From positions 23,063,640 to 23,127,639 of the forward strand of contig NC_135781.1 of assembly GCF_028453695.1 (NCBI RefSeq): 64,000 bases of DNA, written 5' to 3'. A program made the translations under genes and the position numbers. The DNA is from Augochlora pura. Its lineage: Eukaryota; Arthropoda; Insecta; Hymenoptera; Halictidae. How positions within the stretch are numbered: the stretch's first letter is position 1; each line of letters starts with the position of its first letter. The notes beneath the pieces were generated by a model. It worked only from the letters and a program-made list of their open reading frames with translations, did no database searches and was not told the origin of the DNA. Of this stretch, positions 38,164 to 52,300 are shown piece by piece.

Positions 38164-41100
38164 TTATAACATACATTGTATACGATTTAACCCATGAAAT
38201 GTGCTAATTGCTAATTTGCACCACGAGCAAGATCAAGCACGATTCTCAAGGAAATCATTAATTTTTGCGATGATATGATACATTGGTTCGTGCTTTAAAA
38301 GAGGGTACAATGTAGCTAATCACATATTGCATCTATGGCAACAGAACGTGTTAAGAAATTTTGAGCATGTTCGGAAAATTAATTTCAGATACGATAACGA
38401 TGTGCCTGAAGAGCAAGATGGTAGAGATAGGATCGCGACTATGAAAAACGAGACAAATGGCTGCCGCAACGTGCCTCAATTATCTTGGGCGCGGCGCAAA
38501 CAACGAAAGATAACCTTTGATAAACGGGATACAAAAAATCCAATTAAAACGAACTGGCCATGTGAATTTGATCATTTCCGCCGGCAACAATCTATATTAC
38601 GGTCAAATGTAAACCGTAAATAATTCAGCCGCTCCAAGGCAACAAAGATGGCGGCCGGGGCGTCTCCGCCGGGGAACAATTCGTGCTCCGCAATCCGTGA
38701 ACCGTCCTCGGACGTTGCCGATGCGGTGATAAACGCTCCGCGGTGGTAAAAGAAGCAGGAAATATAAGCCACGGTTGCATTACCAGGAACAGGTTACGCG
38801 ATTAAGACACCGGCACGGCGCGGGCTGAAAATCCGGGCCCGGCCCGGCGCGGCGTGCCCCGGCCATACCGGTATTCAAAGAACCGGGACGCGAGTCCGGT
38901 CCCAGGCATTTGATACTCGGTATGGGGAGACATTGCGCTCGATCGCGCGTTTCGTGACATCGACGCTGTTTTTCCAGAAATTCAAGGAATGCTCGACGTC
39001 CCCGACGTCCCCGGACCCCGGGCGCGCCCCGTAACAACCGTGAGGAACCATTGCGCAACCGCTTTCGCGCAAATCACGCGCCTGGCATTCCGAAAACTAT
39101 CCTTGTCCTGTAACCGCGATCATTTTTCACGGTAACGAACGACCACGGTCTTTCGTCGACAGCTTTTGTTACATCCTACCGTACTGCTCTAGTTTTAATT
39201 GAATTTATTCTTGTCGGTATTACTATTCAAAGTTGGACACAATTCATTAGACTGACGAATAATTATATTTATTCTAAAAATGTATATTTGAATAAAAATA
39301 TAATTCTAATTTTGATTATAAGGGTTGATTCGAAGGAGCGAAAGCGACGAATAATTGTATGTGCGCCTGAAGAAATCATAAACAGGACAAAAGACCCTCG
39401 ATTACTTGATTCTTACCACGCTTCTTATTTTCATATTTCTTTATCACTAGCACACCATACTAAAATGCGCTGAACTTAATACCAATAGTATTAATGTCCA
39501 CACCAATTTTGTGTACGATGTCTCATTTGACTCGCTTATCTCACCCTTAATTATTATCATAACTCTAAAGTTACAAAAACATTGTTCAACACATGCTCAA
39601 CCTTGTTACTATTATTATCATTATACAATCATCAGCTATCGTTGTTAAACTGACGTTGTCCCATGATTATTGTGTATAATTGATGTTTTTAATATTATTT
39701 CATTATTTCATCACTCCAGTAAAATGAATGTTGGAAGCAATATCTCAGTGATCCAAAATAAATATTAATCTTAATATTATATTGCATTCAGATGAATTAT
39801 ATTGCATTCGGGTTAATTCGGCTTTTCTCACATCTCTAACGGCAGAGGCTTCACTTGTGTCTTACATCTGCTTTGGCCAAATGAAATATAGTTGATGGTT
39901 GAAGGATACTGTTTTATAGCGAGAATGTTTGTACTTGCTGATTTTATGCAATTATACTAAAATGGACTAGGTGAAATACCAAACCAGGAAGACATTGAAG
40001 AATTTAAGAATAGTTTCACACTCTCCTTAACATATTGTCATTATTAAAACTAGAAATACATATTTATTTAACTTACTTTTCCTACTATTAATGCAAGACA
40101 ATGTTTGCTTTGTATAAAAATCTGCAATCTAGTTTTAAGCAACCAACGTAGGATTTCTCTCGTTGCATTATCAGCAATAAAAATGATTTTTCCAACATTC
40201 ATAATTAATGCTAGGAACAAAAACCATTTTAGTGAAATAAATATTCCATTCTATGAATAATTATTCTATGACCGTTTTTCATTCCTACTGCAACAACTAG
40301 GGTTTCTACAACAGGTATTATAGCGTCCTATTAATTGCAGCTACATAGGCGTAGGACTGAACTCGGGATTAAAAGAGCATCTCGTGACGGCAGGTAGCGA
40401 AGAGTCAAAATTATGCGGCGCACGAAGGATTTCCTTACTCGACACTTTCGCATAAGTAGGTGATTCAGATTGTCGCGTCCTTAGAACCACGAAACGTGAA
40501 ATACGGGCCAGAAGAGCAAGTACAAGTCGCGGGGCAGAGGGGATCCAGCACAAGGAAGCCGAGTTTACGAGATGATTGTCCTAGGGGCCCTATTCATTCG
40601 GCATGGAATCTCCAAGCGGATCTCTATTGTAGATTATTGCGCCATTGTCCATTGTCGCGATCCCCCACGACCCTGCCGGGCCCACCACTCTGGGCCTACC
40701 CTTCACGAGGATGAAAAAGAGTCACCACCACTGTCGGTACATCGAAAAATCAAAGTTCCTTTGTAATTGAGAAATTTCTTCTGCGGAGAGTAGGATAGAA
40801 CTTCCGCCGTCGGAAATAAAACTATTATTACAATGTTACAACATGCCGAAATATGTTTCCATGCTCGAGGTCAATATTATTGTAAATCGGTCGACCTCTA
40901 GCGACCAAAATTTACTTTAATTATTAGAATACTATCGACCTTAAAACTCACTGCAAAATATTAAGAATTTGATATTGGTTTCGTTTTAGGTAACGTTTTT
41001 AATCAATTTCTAACGTCTTCAATGGCTGACCAGCTTTTTCGACAATTCAGCCCACCGTCTGCGACGGGTTTCTCGAATGTAGCCCGGTTCTCATGGAAGT

Positions 41101-44100
41101 TTGGACCGCTTCCGCGTAATTACAGGGCGATCGAATTATTGGCGAACATCGCGGAGCGTTGCATTCAATAATTTCGCATTTGTTCTCGAACCGAGCCGGC
41201 GATTAATATTTGCAACCTGTAACAGGTGGGACGGCTCGTAAATTGATTAAACCGGACAGAATTTGGCGAATTCGATAATTACAGTCCGCGTAAGAAGCAT
41301 TTAATAGCGAGGGGGTCCGGAGTTTAACGTTCCCGTCGGAATTCGCGGCGTTGACTTTAAAAGGTAACTGGCCCGAACGTTAGTCACCTGTGCGATGGTT
41401 CAATAAAAGCATATTCATTCTAGCGGGGCTTAATGGCGTCCCGTTTGCTCTCTTTGCGGCGGTTTCTCGGTAGAGGATTTTCGCGACGTGCTCGAGGACG
41501 GTTATGCGAATCGGTAGCGTTGTCCCATTAAAAGGAAGACGCGCATAGCATGCAAAAAACGAGCATCGACCGGGAGAGTTGCCTGGCATCCTGCGGGCCA
41601 CCGTTCGATGCAAATCGATCGTGCCTCGATCGGCACCTGCGCGTGGGTACATGCGATTACGTATGTATAACTTCGACGAAAAGCGGTCGACGCCATCATA
41701 TTTTAGATCTTATCAGGGACGGTATTCTGCCCACGGAGGCCCGATCCTGCCGACCGGGCAATTATTAGTAATTGGCAAATTTTTGTCCCCGTCGTAGTTC
41801 ACTTTAATGGTCGCACGTGGATAATGCTTGGCGATTCGGACATCTTGTACGTCTTAAACGGGCCCGGCTGGTATACTGTGGCCATATTTAGAGAATTTAT
41901 AAATAAATTAACACGGTTTTTGTCGAAAGTGTATACTTCGACGAAAACTGAACGATGACATCCATCAGTTCTTGCTATCGATCAGGCAATATATTAATAC
42001 CGCAACGAAAAATTCTTCATCACGCGATGCGATGTCATCGACTTGATCATTTGATGTCTCTTCTAGAGACGTATAGAAGCGAAAATTTTTTTACTTTATT
42101 TTATTTCTGTTTGTTTTTATTTATAATTTTTTTTTTATGTGGTTGTATTAATTGTGAAGTCATTAGCGATCGTACGTTTTACAGAGTTGAAGCAGGACAC
42201 AGTAGACAGAAGACGATGAAACAGAAATTGCAAACTATGGTCACAGGCATGTTTAAGTTAGATGAAATACAAAATCGTGGAGATATTAGAATAATTTAAA
42301 TATATTATTATGTTGATGTATCGAAACTATTGAAAGAAGAAATGCATTTAACCAACCCTGCTTTCTGTAATCAGTGCATTAATAAAAATTATCTTATAAT
42401 GATATCGCGAACTTCCAATGACAAGTTAAGCAAATAAGCTTTAAACAAACTGCGCCACACTATACAGAAGAACAATTTTGTGCTAATGCTTCATTGAAGT
42501 ACAATATCCGGTAAACTACCCTTAGAAGAAATACTAAAAAATCGACTATTCATACTCCAGAACTGTGTCCATTAAATTAATAAAACCATGTTGATCCAAT
42601 GTTCAAACCATTGTACCGGAATATTTATTAAAATGACAAATTTAATAATTTACAACGCTAAAGCTAATGAATAGTTCAAATGGAATATAATAAAAGCACT
42701 TGAACAATCTAACAATTATTGTATTGTTGCCAACTCATTGAAATATATATTGTATGTATAACTCGTGCATCTTGCAGTTACTGTACACAATTTTAATTTT
42801 GCAGAAAAATCCGTAGTCTATTAATCACAATGACTCAAAGATGATAAGAAAATTATACGCGCCGCGTTTACCCCAATAAAAACGATGGAAAATAAAGTTT
42901 CATGTGCTCTTGAAGATTGTATTGATAAAATACTGCACTCTCCCTCTCTCTATAAAAGAAGCGGGAATCTCAACTCAATCTCTGCAAGTTATTTTGCTGA
43001 ATTTGCAAGCATAAATGTAAGGAGAGCGAGGGTTCAATGAATGAGAAGAAAGGACTTTTTGAGACCGCTATGTACATATAACGGAATAGCCCTTTAATCA
43101 CGATACACATCTGACGAGGAATCGCTGGCGCAGGTACTCGGAGGAGTCCCGACAACGGCATAATTCGCGTGCTTCACTCACAGTACGCAGGACATATATC
43201 CACGGTAATTCGAGAAACATAACTCAAGTCCCTGCGGAGCGCTACATCACGGCCACCAGTTTCTTGGCAGATATCGCCGCGGCGCACCGTGTCGGCTTCC
43301 CTTTGCTACTTTACCGGACTTTTTCCTTTTATCTTTCCTACCCCACCCCACCTCCCCAGGCACCCCTCGCTTCTCTACAATGTCCTATCCCTTCCAGTAG
43401 CTTAACCGACTGTGACAATTTTTCATCGTCGCGTGTAACCACGGTTGCGGCGATGTAAACCGATACCCGAGAGGAGACCTCCAGGCTGGTAAATAGAGGA
43501 GCCGAAAATCTATAGCCGCTTTTTGTCCACAGGTACATACATAACAGAGACGCGCCACAGTTAGAACACTGAAAATTTAAAAAGATCAAATTTCTTTTTT
43601 CTTTTTAAATAATAGTTCGAAGTAGTTAAAAATAAAGTGCAAAATGTTCGAATCTTTGTGATACTGTGTTTTCAAAAATAGCGTACAGGTTGTCTCCAGA
43701 TTTAATCGACCAGTTACTTTGAAATTTTGTAGATACCTTTATTATAACATATTATATTAGGCACGTATTGACGATCGATAGTTTTTAAATTCTTAATAAT
43801 TTCAAAAAATACAAAGAGAAAATGTGCAAAAGAAAGAAAGGAATCAGTGACGACAAATAACAGACGACCAGTAGCTTTCAGTAGTTAAGAATTAAATCAC
43901 CGAAGAACTAGCCGAACGTGTCGCGTTATGGTCGCGCGGTGTAATTACACGGAGATCAAGTTATAAACTATGATATTACACGTTCGTCGAAGCCGCACAA
44001 TGCGTCAAGTTTTAAATGTCTACATCGAACTTCCGTTCGTAACGTAGCAGCAATCATTTGTATCGTCGAACGACGCGCATACAAAGAGCCATGACAGAAC

Positions 44101-46221
44101 AATAAAACCCGTATACTTCATGAATCATGTTCAAACTTCATTATACGGTACGCAGGAACATTGCAGTCGGTGTTACGACTTTCAGCGCTTCGTCGTTGCA
44201 TCATGATTTGCGTGTAATGGTTTTGTTTTATCGTTCGAACAAGCCCCGATTTCAAAACGCCTGAGTAGCTATTAACTCTGATACCTACGTCTCTCACAAA
44301 TAGTTAACTAACGACTGACGATGGTTGAATTGACAAATTACGTTTCTATAAATTAAAAAATGTATACTTGATTAGTTGGTTCCTTGTGGTAAATGTATAT
44401 TAGTAACACAATTAATTTTTGTTAATATGCAGATTCTTTTGTATTTATATACAACAAGCATTGTCTTGGAATTGTCAAGCATCATCTGTACTTTGCATAA
44501 TTTCGTTTGCAATTTTTAAAATAGTTAAAAGAGTGCTTGTAAGAATTTCAAATTCGGTAATGCTCCTGCAAAAATCAAGTGGTTCTACGTTACGCGTGGT
44601 TACAGTTACGCATGTATACATTGTACAATTAGTTTCATTATTTTGCATATATTTTGTATGTATATTATACTGATATTATATCATATAATATTTTCGTATA
44701 TTTCGCATAAAGATCTGCTGTCTATTGACGACCAATACCTGCGTTACTGTACCTTTCGTTCATAGACCGAATCAAGAGGGTGTTTGAAAATGACATATAT
44801 TTCTATGTATTTTAAATACATAATTATAGTCTTTACCATTCTGTTTTATTTAACCTACAACAACGAAGTATCGATCTTTATATTGTTTCAAATTTGAATT
44901 ACAAGTGCATAGAACTAGCAGTTTGTATCAGACGAAAGATACCCTAACGCATATCATTAAACTTAGGATCTAAGAGAAACACAGATACTACTGTAGAACA
45001 TCCTACGTTCCAGTTATTATATCCTTGTTATGGAGTCACGATAATCATGCTGCTTCACTTAATTGTATTGTTTCCATTGTCTTGTATGCATTGAAATCAC
45101 GCGACCAGCGAAAGTAAGATGCTACCACGCCTGGGTACTAAAGTCTTCTACCACCTGTCGTCAATTTTCTGATGCTTGTCTCGAGTACACGGGAGGACAC
45201 ATGCAACATTATGCTGCGGCTATCCTAAATGTACACGAAGTAGCATGTTCGTGTATGCTAATCGCCGCAAGACCGGACACTTGACCAATGCTCCCGCAAG
45301 TGAAAAATAATTCTAGATTTAAACGATGTGCTCCGACGATCTATCGCTTATCCGCTCCTCTAACATCTCCCATAACCCGCATACAAATCAAATAGCTCCG
45401 GTAGCTTGACCATTAAGTATTCTATTAGGGTCTATATAAATACCGATCATTATTTTGTGCATAATTATGTCACTGTTTAAAAATATCCATAAACTGTTGG
45501 CATTTTGCAAGATGAAATTCTTAGCCGCTGGTTAATTAATTAAACATTAATATTGACACTAGTATTGTCAAAACAGTTAAAATGACTGATGTCTAATATT
45601 TTCTTTCACAGTTAATAAAACATATATGATAACTAAACTGCAAATTTTTATGCAATATAATGCACGAAAATAATGCATTGAGAATTTTCTATTACTTCAA
45701 ATCCACAATCTACTTATAATAGAAATTGTACGTTTGAGTAAACCCAATCTTGCCATTGTTATAAAATAATAAATGTTAGTCGAGTTTAGGGTTCGGTAGT
45801 TTTAGCGTTAACTATGTAAATTCGATTGTTGCGTTTTTAATGTCAACCATATCTGTACTCATACAATACCGTACATTACGTATAAACATATCATATCTTT
45901 AAATCCTGTAAATGCGTTCATTTTTCCATAATCATTGCATAACGGTAGAAAGCAAAAGCTCATTGATAAAGCAACAGAAATATACAATATAAATGTTTAT
46001 TTTCTCTAACATAAACTGCTGTTTTTTTTTCTTATAGATCTCAATTGACTCTGTGTCCGCAGTGCATTTAGTTCACAATAGCAGCTCAATTAATACGAGT
46101 GACCTTCGTGTTACGGTCACGACGATGGCACAGGATCGTTGGTTTTAATGAGCATCTCCAATTACCCGTTCACTGTGACACCTGATGAAAATGAAATGAT
46201 ATAGTGTACCAGGACTCTTAC

Positions 46222-48217
46222 CTTATTGAGCCGGTGTCCTTATGCTTGCCGATGAGGAAGGTTGTCACGCCATCGTTCATCTGATTTGCCCATGGTGGTT
46301 TGACCCAGATCAGGTGCTTCAGGTGGCCAGCGTACGCCGCAGGTAACATCCAATTTTCGATGCTAATTTCACTGTGCCAGAAACACAGTATTAGTATCTG
46401 AAAAATACTGTGCTCGTCGTGCAAAAAATTCACTAAACTCGAAAACTATTCCCCCAAACAAGTCCGTAATTTCAGACTAAAGTATATTTTTTACGGGACG
46501 ACACCTGTGCCTGTCACAACCCCTTCAGTGTTGTGTTTCATGGATCCAAAAGTATGTTTTAAAAAAAAGTGTCTTTTACTTAGCTTATTGTTAACTAAAT
46601 ATTTAATAGAAAAATATTTATTATGAATTATATTACATTTTCAAAATATAAGTTTGCTCAATGAACACTTTGACTGGTACGCCATCTATACGTGGATGGC
46701 GGAATTATTTGCTCAGATTTGGAAATTTATTTTTACGCTAGTCTATTTTATCTTCATACTTTTATTAGGATTCACAAAGAGTAATTGATATTGCACACCT
46801 TAACTTTTCAATTTTCAAACAAGACATTAATTGAAATAATTATTTATTTCAAAAGGCTAAGTTTTCATAAGATCGCTCCTCAATACTGCAACCCTTTTAA
46901 CAGCGTAGAAAACTGAGAATCTATATTTGTCATAAATTTTTAAACAACCAAAATTACTGAACTGCTTTAATTGTTCAGCTATTTAATAGGTTATTTGTTT
47001 ATACAGTTAACAAGCAATTCATTTTGATTCAATCGTTTAAAAAATTGATGTTGGATACCTTGCTTACCGACAGTGCATGCATCACTGTACAGAAAGCTGC
47101 CTATTCACAGGTGCTCTTTATACGATAAACATAATTAATTAAACATTTTGTGGATTTCTAAAGATTTAATTATATCTAATTCACCGCCTTTCAAATGTAT
47201 TTCATGCATGACTATAAATATATCAACGAGCACGGTGATTAAAAGTATAGATTATAGAGAACTATATTGCCAAAAGCACAAATTAGTATAATATTTAATT
47301 TGTATGCATACTTTTTTGATAAGGTATCACAAATAGTACTAGTGATAATGAATACTTTAAAAAAATAATTGCTAATTTATTTGCAAATAATTATACTATA
47401 CATTGTAAATAAATTATTTAAAAAAGGTTGAACCATATTAATAAAAAATGCCATGATTAATTAAAACAATCGTGGAATCATAAAATGTTACTATTTTGGC
47501 GTTTGCTACGCGATACGTTTTTCCAAACAAGGAAAAAAGATAAGCATGGAAGATATGTGTAAATTCAAAATGGTTGACAAGAGCATACAAGTGAAGAAAA
47601 ATATATGGTATTATGTATCTTAAACCAATGTAAAATTTATATATTAACCTAAATTGAGATTCTCTATAAGAAAAAGAACGATTTAGAACAACAGAATTTA
47701 ATTTATTCTAAAGCAACAGGAATGAATTGTAATCTGAAATCGCAGAAATTGGGGCGAAATAATGAATATGTAATTAGTGCATTACAAATTCATTTATTCC
47801 CGAAATGTACATAGTGAAGTACTTGTGTATACCTGAATAGTTGATTTTTATCCCAAACGGTGTCAGCGGACATCGTTTTTGGTATGAGCATGTCAGGATG
47901 GGAATCCAAATGAATGAATGTGTTTCCTTCAAACGGAAGATGTTTGGAGCCCAGACAACGATAGATAAACGGCAGCACCTGCGATGAAGCGCGCGAAAAG
48001 TTGTCGCATTCAAATTTTCGTATGATTATGCCTGGTCACGTGAGCTACGTCACTGGTAGTCCAACGACCAGCGCCTCTAGCGTGGCTTGGCGGAAACGTG
48101 TATGGAACAAGTTGGATGTAAACAAACAAAGAAAACGTTGACCATTCGAAAGCCTACCTCGTCGTGGCCTTCCACTACGTAAGTCGGGACCCTTTTGAAA
48201 TATTTCCTCGAGAACAT
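46222..48217 (-). CDS. UPF0489 family protein, C5orf22 orthologue (exons 1-3 only, 3' end not found)
   Basis: Three exons splice in phase: 48158-48217 (20 aa, starting MFSRKYFKRVPTYVVEGHDE), 47833-47978 and 46222-46371. Introns are 179 and 1461 nt, with donors gtaggc and gtatac and acceptors gcag and acag. The joined ~118 aa align with the N-terminus of human C5orf22: VVEGHDE-VLPFIYR, GSKHLP, LDSHPD, ADTVWDK, then S-EISIENWMLPAAYAGHL and HLIWVKPPWA. The HLDSHPD motif recalls metal-binding motifs of arginase-like enzymes, but the family's biochemical role is not established. Exon 3 ends with a clean donor (gtaaga) in phase 2, so translation should continue. The family's later LDIDLDFF-type block and conserved C-terminus were not seen at lower coordinates. 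It lies about 1.1 kb downstream of DDX20 on the same strand. Intact splicing argues against a processed pseudogene. Confidence 0.85.
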
Positions 48218-49336
48218 GTTTCTACCGCGCGCACAACTACGAGTATTTACGGACGCACCTAAATTCGAAAGAAAAAAAAAGATCGATAATCGTACTAATT
48301 ATCACGATATGTAACTCGCAACCCACGACCGCGATTAAGAGACGCCTTCACGCGAAAGCACGTGGTGACCGACTGAAGTATGCCAGGCGGACAGCTCAAA
48401 CGATTATTTTGCGAATAAAGGACGGACACGACGAGGCGCGTACCCCAAATTCTCACGAGACGAGTTTCGTAAGGTGGCTTTTTTTTCCCCTTTGCGTGCC
48501 CCTCAAAGAAACGCCTTAGAAACCTGATCTCTCTAACTCACAGCCGGCCCGCAATGAACAAATATGTAAATAAGGTCATTTCGCATTTCCTACATACAGC
48601 GTAATAATTAGTAATAACTAGACTGTGAATTTTTATGTAAAATGAAAATATTTAACTCGTAGTAAACAAAAGTTAAGTCAAAACTGATTTCATCTCTTAA
48701 CAATTGTAACGAATTGCGAAATTTTTTAAATTCGATCATAAAATAATTAAATACCTGTGATATGTTTGGAATAGTAATTTAAGGTGATATGAATTGTTTA
48801 AATTAGACATTTAAAAGAAGTAATATTTTACTAATCATAATTTTCTATATATCTCTAAAAACCAAATAATGTTTACATGCACCGAAATTAATAAAATATT
48901 TCAAGGGCACCTGATTAATAAAACATTCTTTCTCTGAGCTTTGCAATTACCAAATTGATAATAATATAGTAATAAATTTTACAATTGCCACTGTCTTATG
49001 TTTGACTTTGATACATTTATTATAAACGCATAAAAATCTGTAGTTTAATAATAGTAATTGTATGACATTGTTTTTCAATCCTGGTCACAGACTATTAGAT
49101 TCCTGCATTTCATACCTTGTCAGTAATATGTACATGAGCTACTCTCTTATAAATTTATTTCCTAATAAAATACTTCAATATAAAACATATCTATATAAGC
49201 ATAATCTTGTGTTAAATTAATTGCATCATAATTAGTATATATGCGAACGAACTTATGAAATTGTTTATAAAATTTGGAAAAATAATACAATATTTGTTAT
49301 CACATATATAAATTGTTTAAATTTACATTATCCACT
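48218..49336. other. Intergenic spacer between DDX20 and the C5orf22 orthologue
   Basis: This 1.1-kb spacer must hold the DDX20 3' UTR and the promoter and 5' UTR of the C5orf22 orthologue. The part near 48220-48560 is CpG-richer, as expected for an insect housekeeping promoter; no TATA box was identified. The remainder is AT-rich and carries two copies of a dispersed ~23-bp motif (48618-48641 and 49025-49046). Confidence 0.6.
49154..49159 (-). terminator. Candidate poly(A) signal for DDX20
   Basis: Read on the minus strand this is AATAAA, about 180 nt after the DDX20 stop codon and before the C5orf22 start. AT-rich DNA makes chance hexamers common, and other variants (TATAAA) lie closer to the stop, so this is only a candidate. 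Confidence 0.3.
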
Positions 49337-52300
49337 TCATGGTGCCCACCCGTAAAGCATCTGAGTTTTATACAGTTCCATGTGTAACCGGTCTGTTTCG
49401 GTTCTTAATGATGTTAAAAACTGTTCAATATTCGTTTCGTCTTCGTTAATATCTTTATTTGGTGGATGATAATAATTAGTGTCGTTATTCCAGTAACTGA
49501 AATTTCCTATTTGTTCTACATCTTCTTGGTCCACAGTTTCAAATTGTCCAATATCTTCTCTTAAATAGATTTCATCTGCTACACATCCTTCTTGATCGAA
49601 TTCATCCTGGTTTGTTGCTTCATATTGTATTATCGTAAATAATTCATCAAATGATATCTCTTTTAGATCATTTAATTTTTGAAGGATGTTATATTGTTCA
49701 GCTTCACTTAAGCTATGTACAAATTCTATTAATTCTATCAATCTTCGGCCGGGATACGGGCTCGATCTCAAATACTGTAATGCTGTTCGATAATCATCTA
49801 TATCGGAATTAGTAATCATGAGATTCGGCATATATTCGTATACGTTAACAGGGTACGGAAAATAAGCGGAGAATTCTTTGTCAGATTTTCTATGTAATGA
49901 TTTGAAATCTTCTATTTCTCTATATAGCTGCAACAAATCTGTATCCGATGATCCAGAATACAGATATGTATCGTTAACTTCATCTTCATTACGTATTTCT
50001 GGATAAATGCACAAAACTGCTTGTTTTTGTACACTAAAAAATGTTTTGAGCTTCTTAATATAATCGACGTAAAACATTCCTTGTATAGATTCTGTCACAG
50101 TTTCCAATGTGTAATTGAATAATTCAATTTCGACATCCAACTTTTGTTTCCACGCAGTTGCCTGTTTTATTTGAATTTCCTCAAGCTTTTCGTCAATGTA
50201 GTTTTGTCTGTTATCTGTCTCATTGAAATGACGAAAAGTATTGATTATTTCATTCTGATGATATTGATGATCTGGCTCCGTTGTCAGTAACTCTGTATTT
50301 GTAATAATATCTCTAGTAGATTCTACATCTAAACTTTTGCCAGGAAAATTATATCTTAAGCGTTCAATAATGTTTTCAATATCAGTATCAGATAGATCAG
50401 CCTGTCGCACGTCCGTCAAGTCAACTTCGAACTCCGTCTCTTCATTAGCTTTTTCCCAATCAGAAGGATTGTCGGGAACAGGATCTAATTTAAATTTATG
50501 TATCACTTTTGGTTGCGATGTACTATAACATTCGACTTCCATTTCCTTCTTGTCTTCTTTAATAGATTCAAATTCATTTTTATCATCACTATTTTCCAAA
50601 TTTGAGTACCTCGCTTTAAATTTATTTTTTTTATGTATATTTTTACTGTTCTTCTTTACAGTACCTTTTACATTTTTCGTGGACTGTATATTATTCGTTA
50701 TTGTATTGGTTTCATTTCCAAAGTCTTCATCGCTATTTAAATTTTTGTCACTTTTTAATCGGATTCTATCATCTATTGAAATTAGATCATGTATACTTTC
50801 GGTATATATATCAGATCTTAACGCACTTTCTTTAGCTTCAGATTTAGCAAAAATTTTTTCAAGTTCGCTAACAGGAGTAGTCCAAATATTTTCTGGATTT
50901 GTAGGGAGTTTTAGTACATAGAAGTTTGAACCACCAACTGAGGCTAATAATTGTGTGAATGTTTCAAGTTCGTTGTCTGCAATTATTGTGATTGAAATAC
51001 CATACGATCCATAACGTCCAGCTCTTCCTATTCTGTGTAAATATGTCGCCGCATCTATAGGTGAGTCAAAGTTAACGACTAAGTTCACATTATCTGCATC
51101 TATACCTCTTGCAGTTAAATCTGTCGTTAGCATTATTCTACATTTAAATGTTTTTAATTTATTGATTGCTTCAAGTCTTTTCTTCATGTCTTGATTTCCA
51201 GCAATATAAGTCGCCGTGAAACCCATAGAATTAATTTTATTGCACACAGACTGTGCTCTGAAACGAGAAATTTTATCTTAAATATCAAACATAATTTGTT
51301 ATCCAAGCATAAAAAAAATGATTACAATACAATACTCACCTTGATTGGTAATTCGAAAAGACCAAGCTTTGTTTGAATTGTACTTTATTAAATATTTTTA
51401 TCAGTTGATCTACTTTTATTTGAACCTAATATACAAAGTAAATATGAGTACCTTATAGTAAGATAATTACATACAGGATATTGAGAATTTCTGCTGTGTC
51501 GATATAAATAAAAAATTTTCTAAAAACGTTAACAAATTCGTAGCGATTTTCAAACAACTTCAATATTTTTTACATGATTTATCATTTAACAGTTATTTGA
51601 AATTACAGAAATACGTATATACCCTGTATAAATTTGTTTTAATGAAATATCACAAATAAATCAAACCTGTTTCATTGCATTTGGATGAAACGGAACAATT
51701 GCTACAAATTGTTTGAGTCCAATGAGTATTGGTCCATCATTATCTGGAGATGTTAAAACCGGAGAACACATATATGTTGATAAAAAGGTTTCAAGGTCAC
51801 CAGGATAGGTTGCGCTCGATGCTATTACTTGTTTACTCAATGGTAATTTTGAAAAAATAAAACTGAAAATTTTAAAAGCTTATAGATTACTTGTTTCCAA
51901 TACCTAACTGATAACAGTATAATTTTTATTGTACTAACTTAATGTCCTTCTGAAAACTGCTTTCCATTAATTTGTCAGCTTCATCTAGAATAAATAATCT
52001 AACATTTTCAACTATTAGCAGTCCTTTCTCAATTAAGTGTCTAATTCTTCCTGGAGCACCAACAGCTATATGACAACCATTTACTTTCTTTTTATCATTA
52101 TCGAAAGCCATACCTCCAATAAATACTTCAACTTTTAAGCCTAAAACAGTAAAATGGTATTTACATTTTGATTCCTTAATGTAATAAGAATCTTTTATCA
52201 ACTTTCAAATAAAATCTACCATTCATTTCATATCCTATGGAGGAACAAACTTCCGAAATCTGAACAGCAATTTCTCTGGTTGGGGCTAGCATTAATACTT

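Larger units (their letters stand above)
32514..46221. other. Non-coding stretch downstream of C5orf22 exon 3
   Basis: If the C5orf22 orthologue continues, this must be intron or hold its missing exons; none was identified by eye. CpG-rich patches lie at about 32560-34000, 35230-35800, 38440-39150, 40340-40720, 41030-41900 and 43080-43480. The remainder is AT-rich with repeat copies. Confidence 0.55.
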
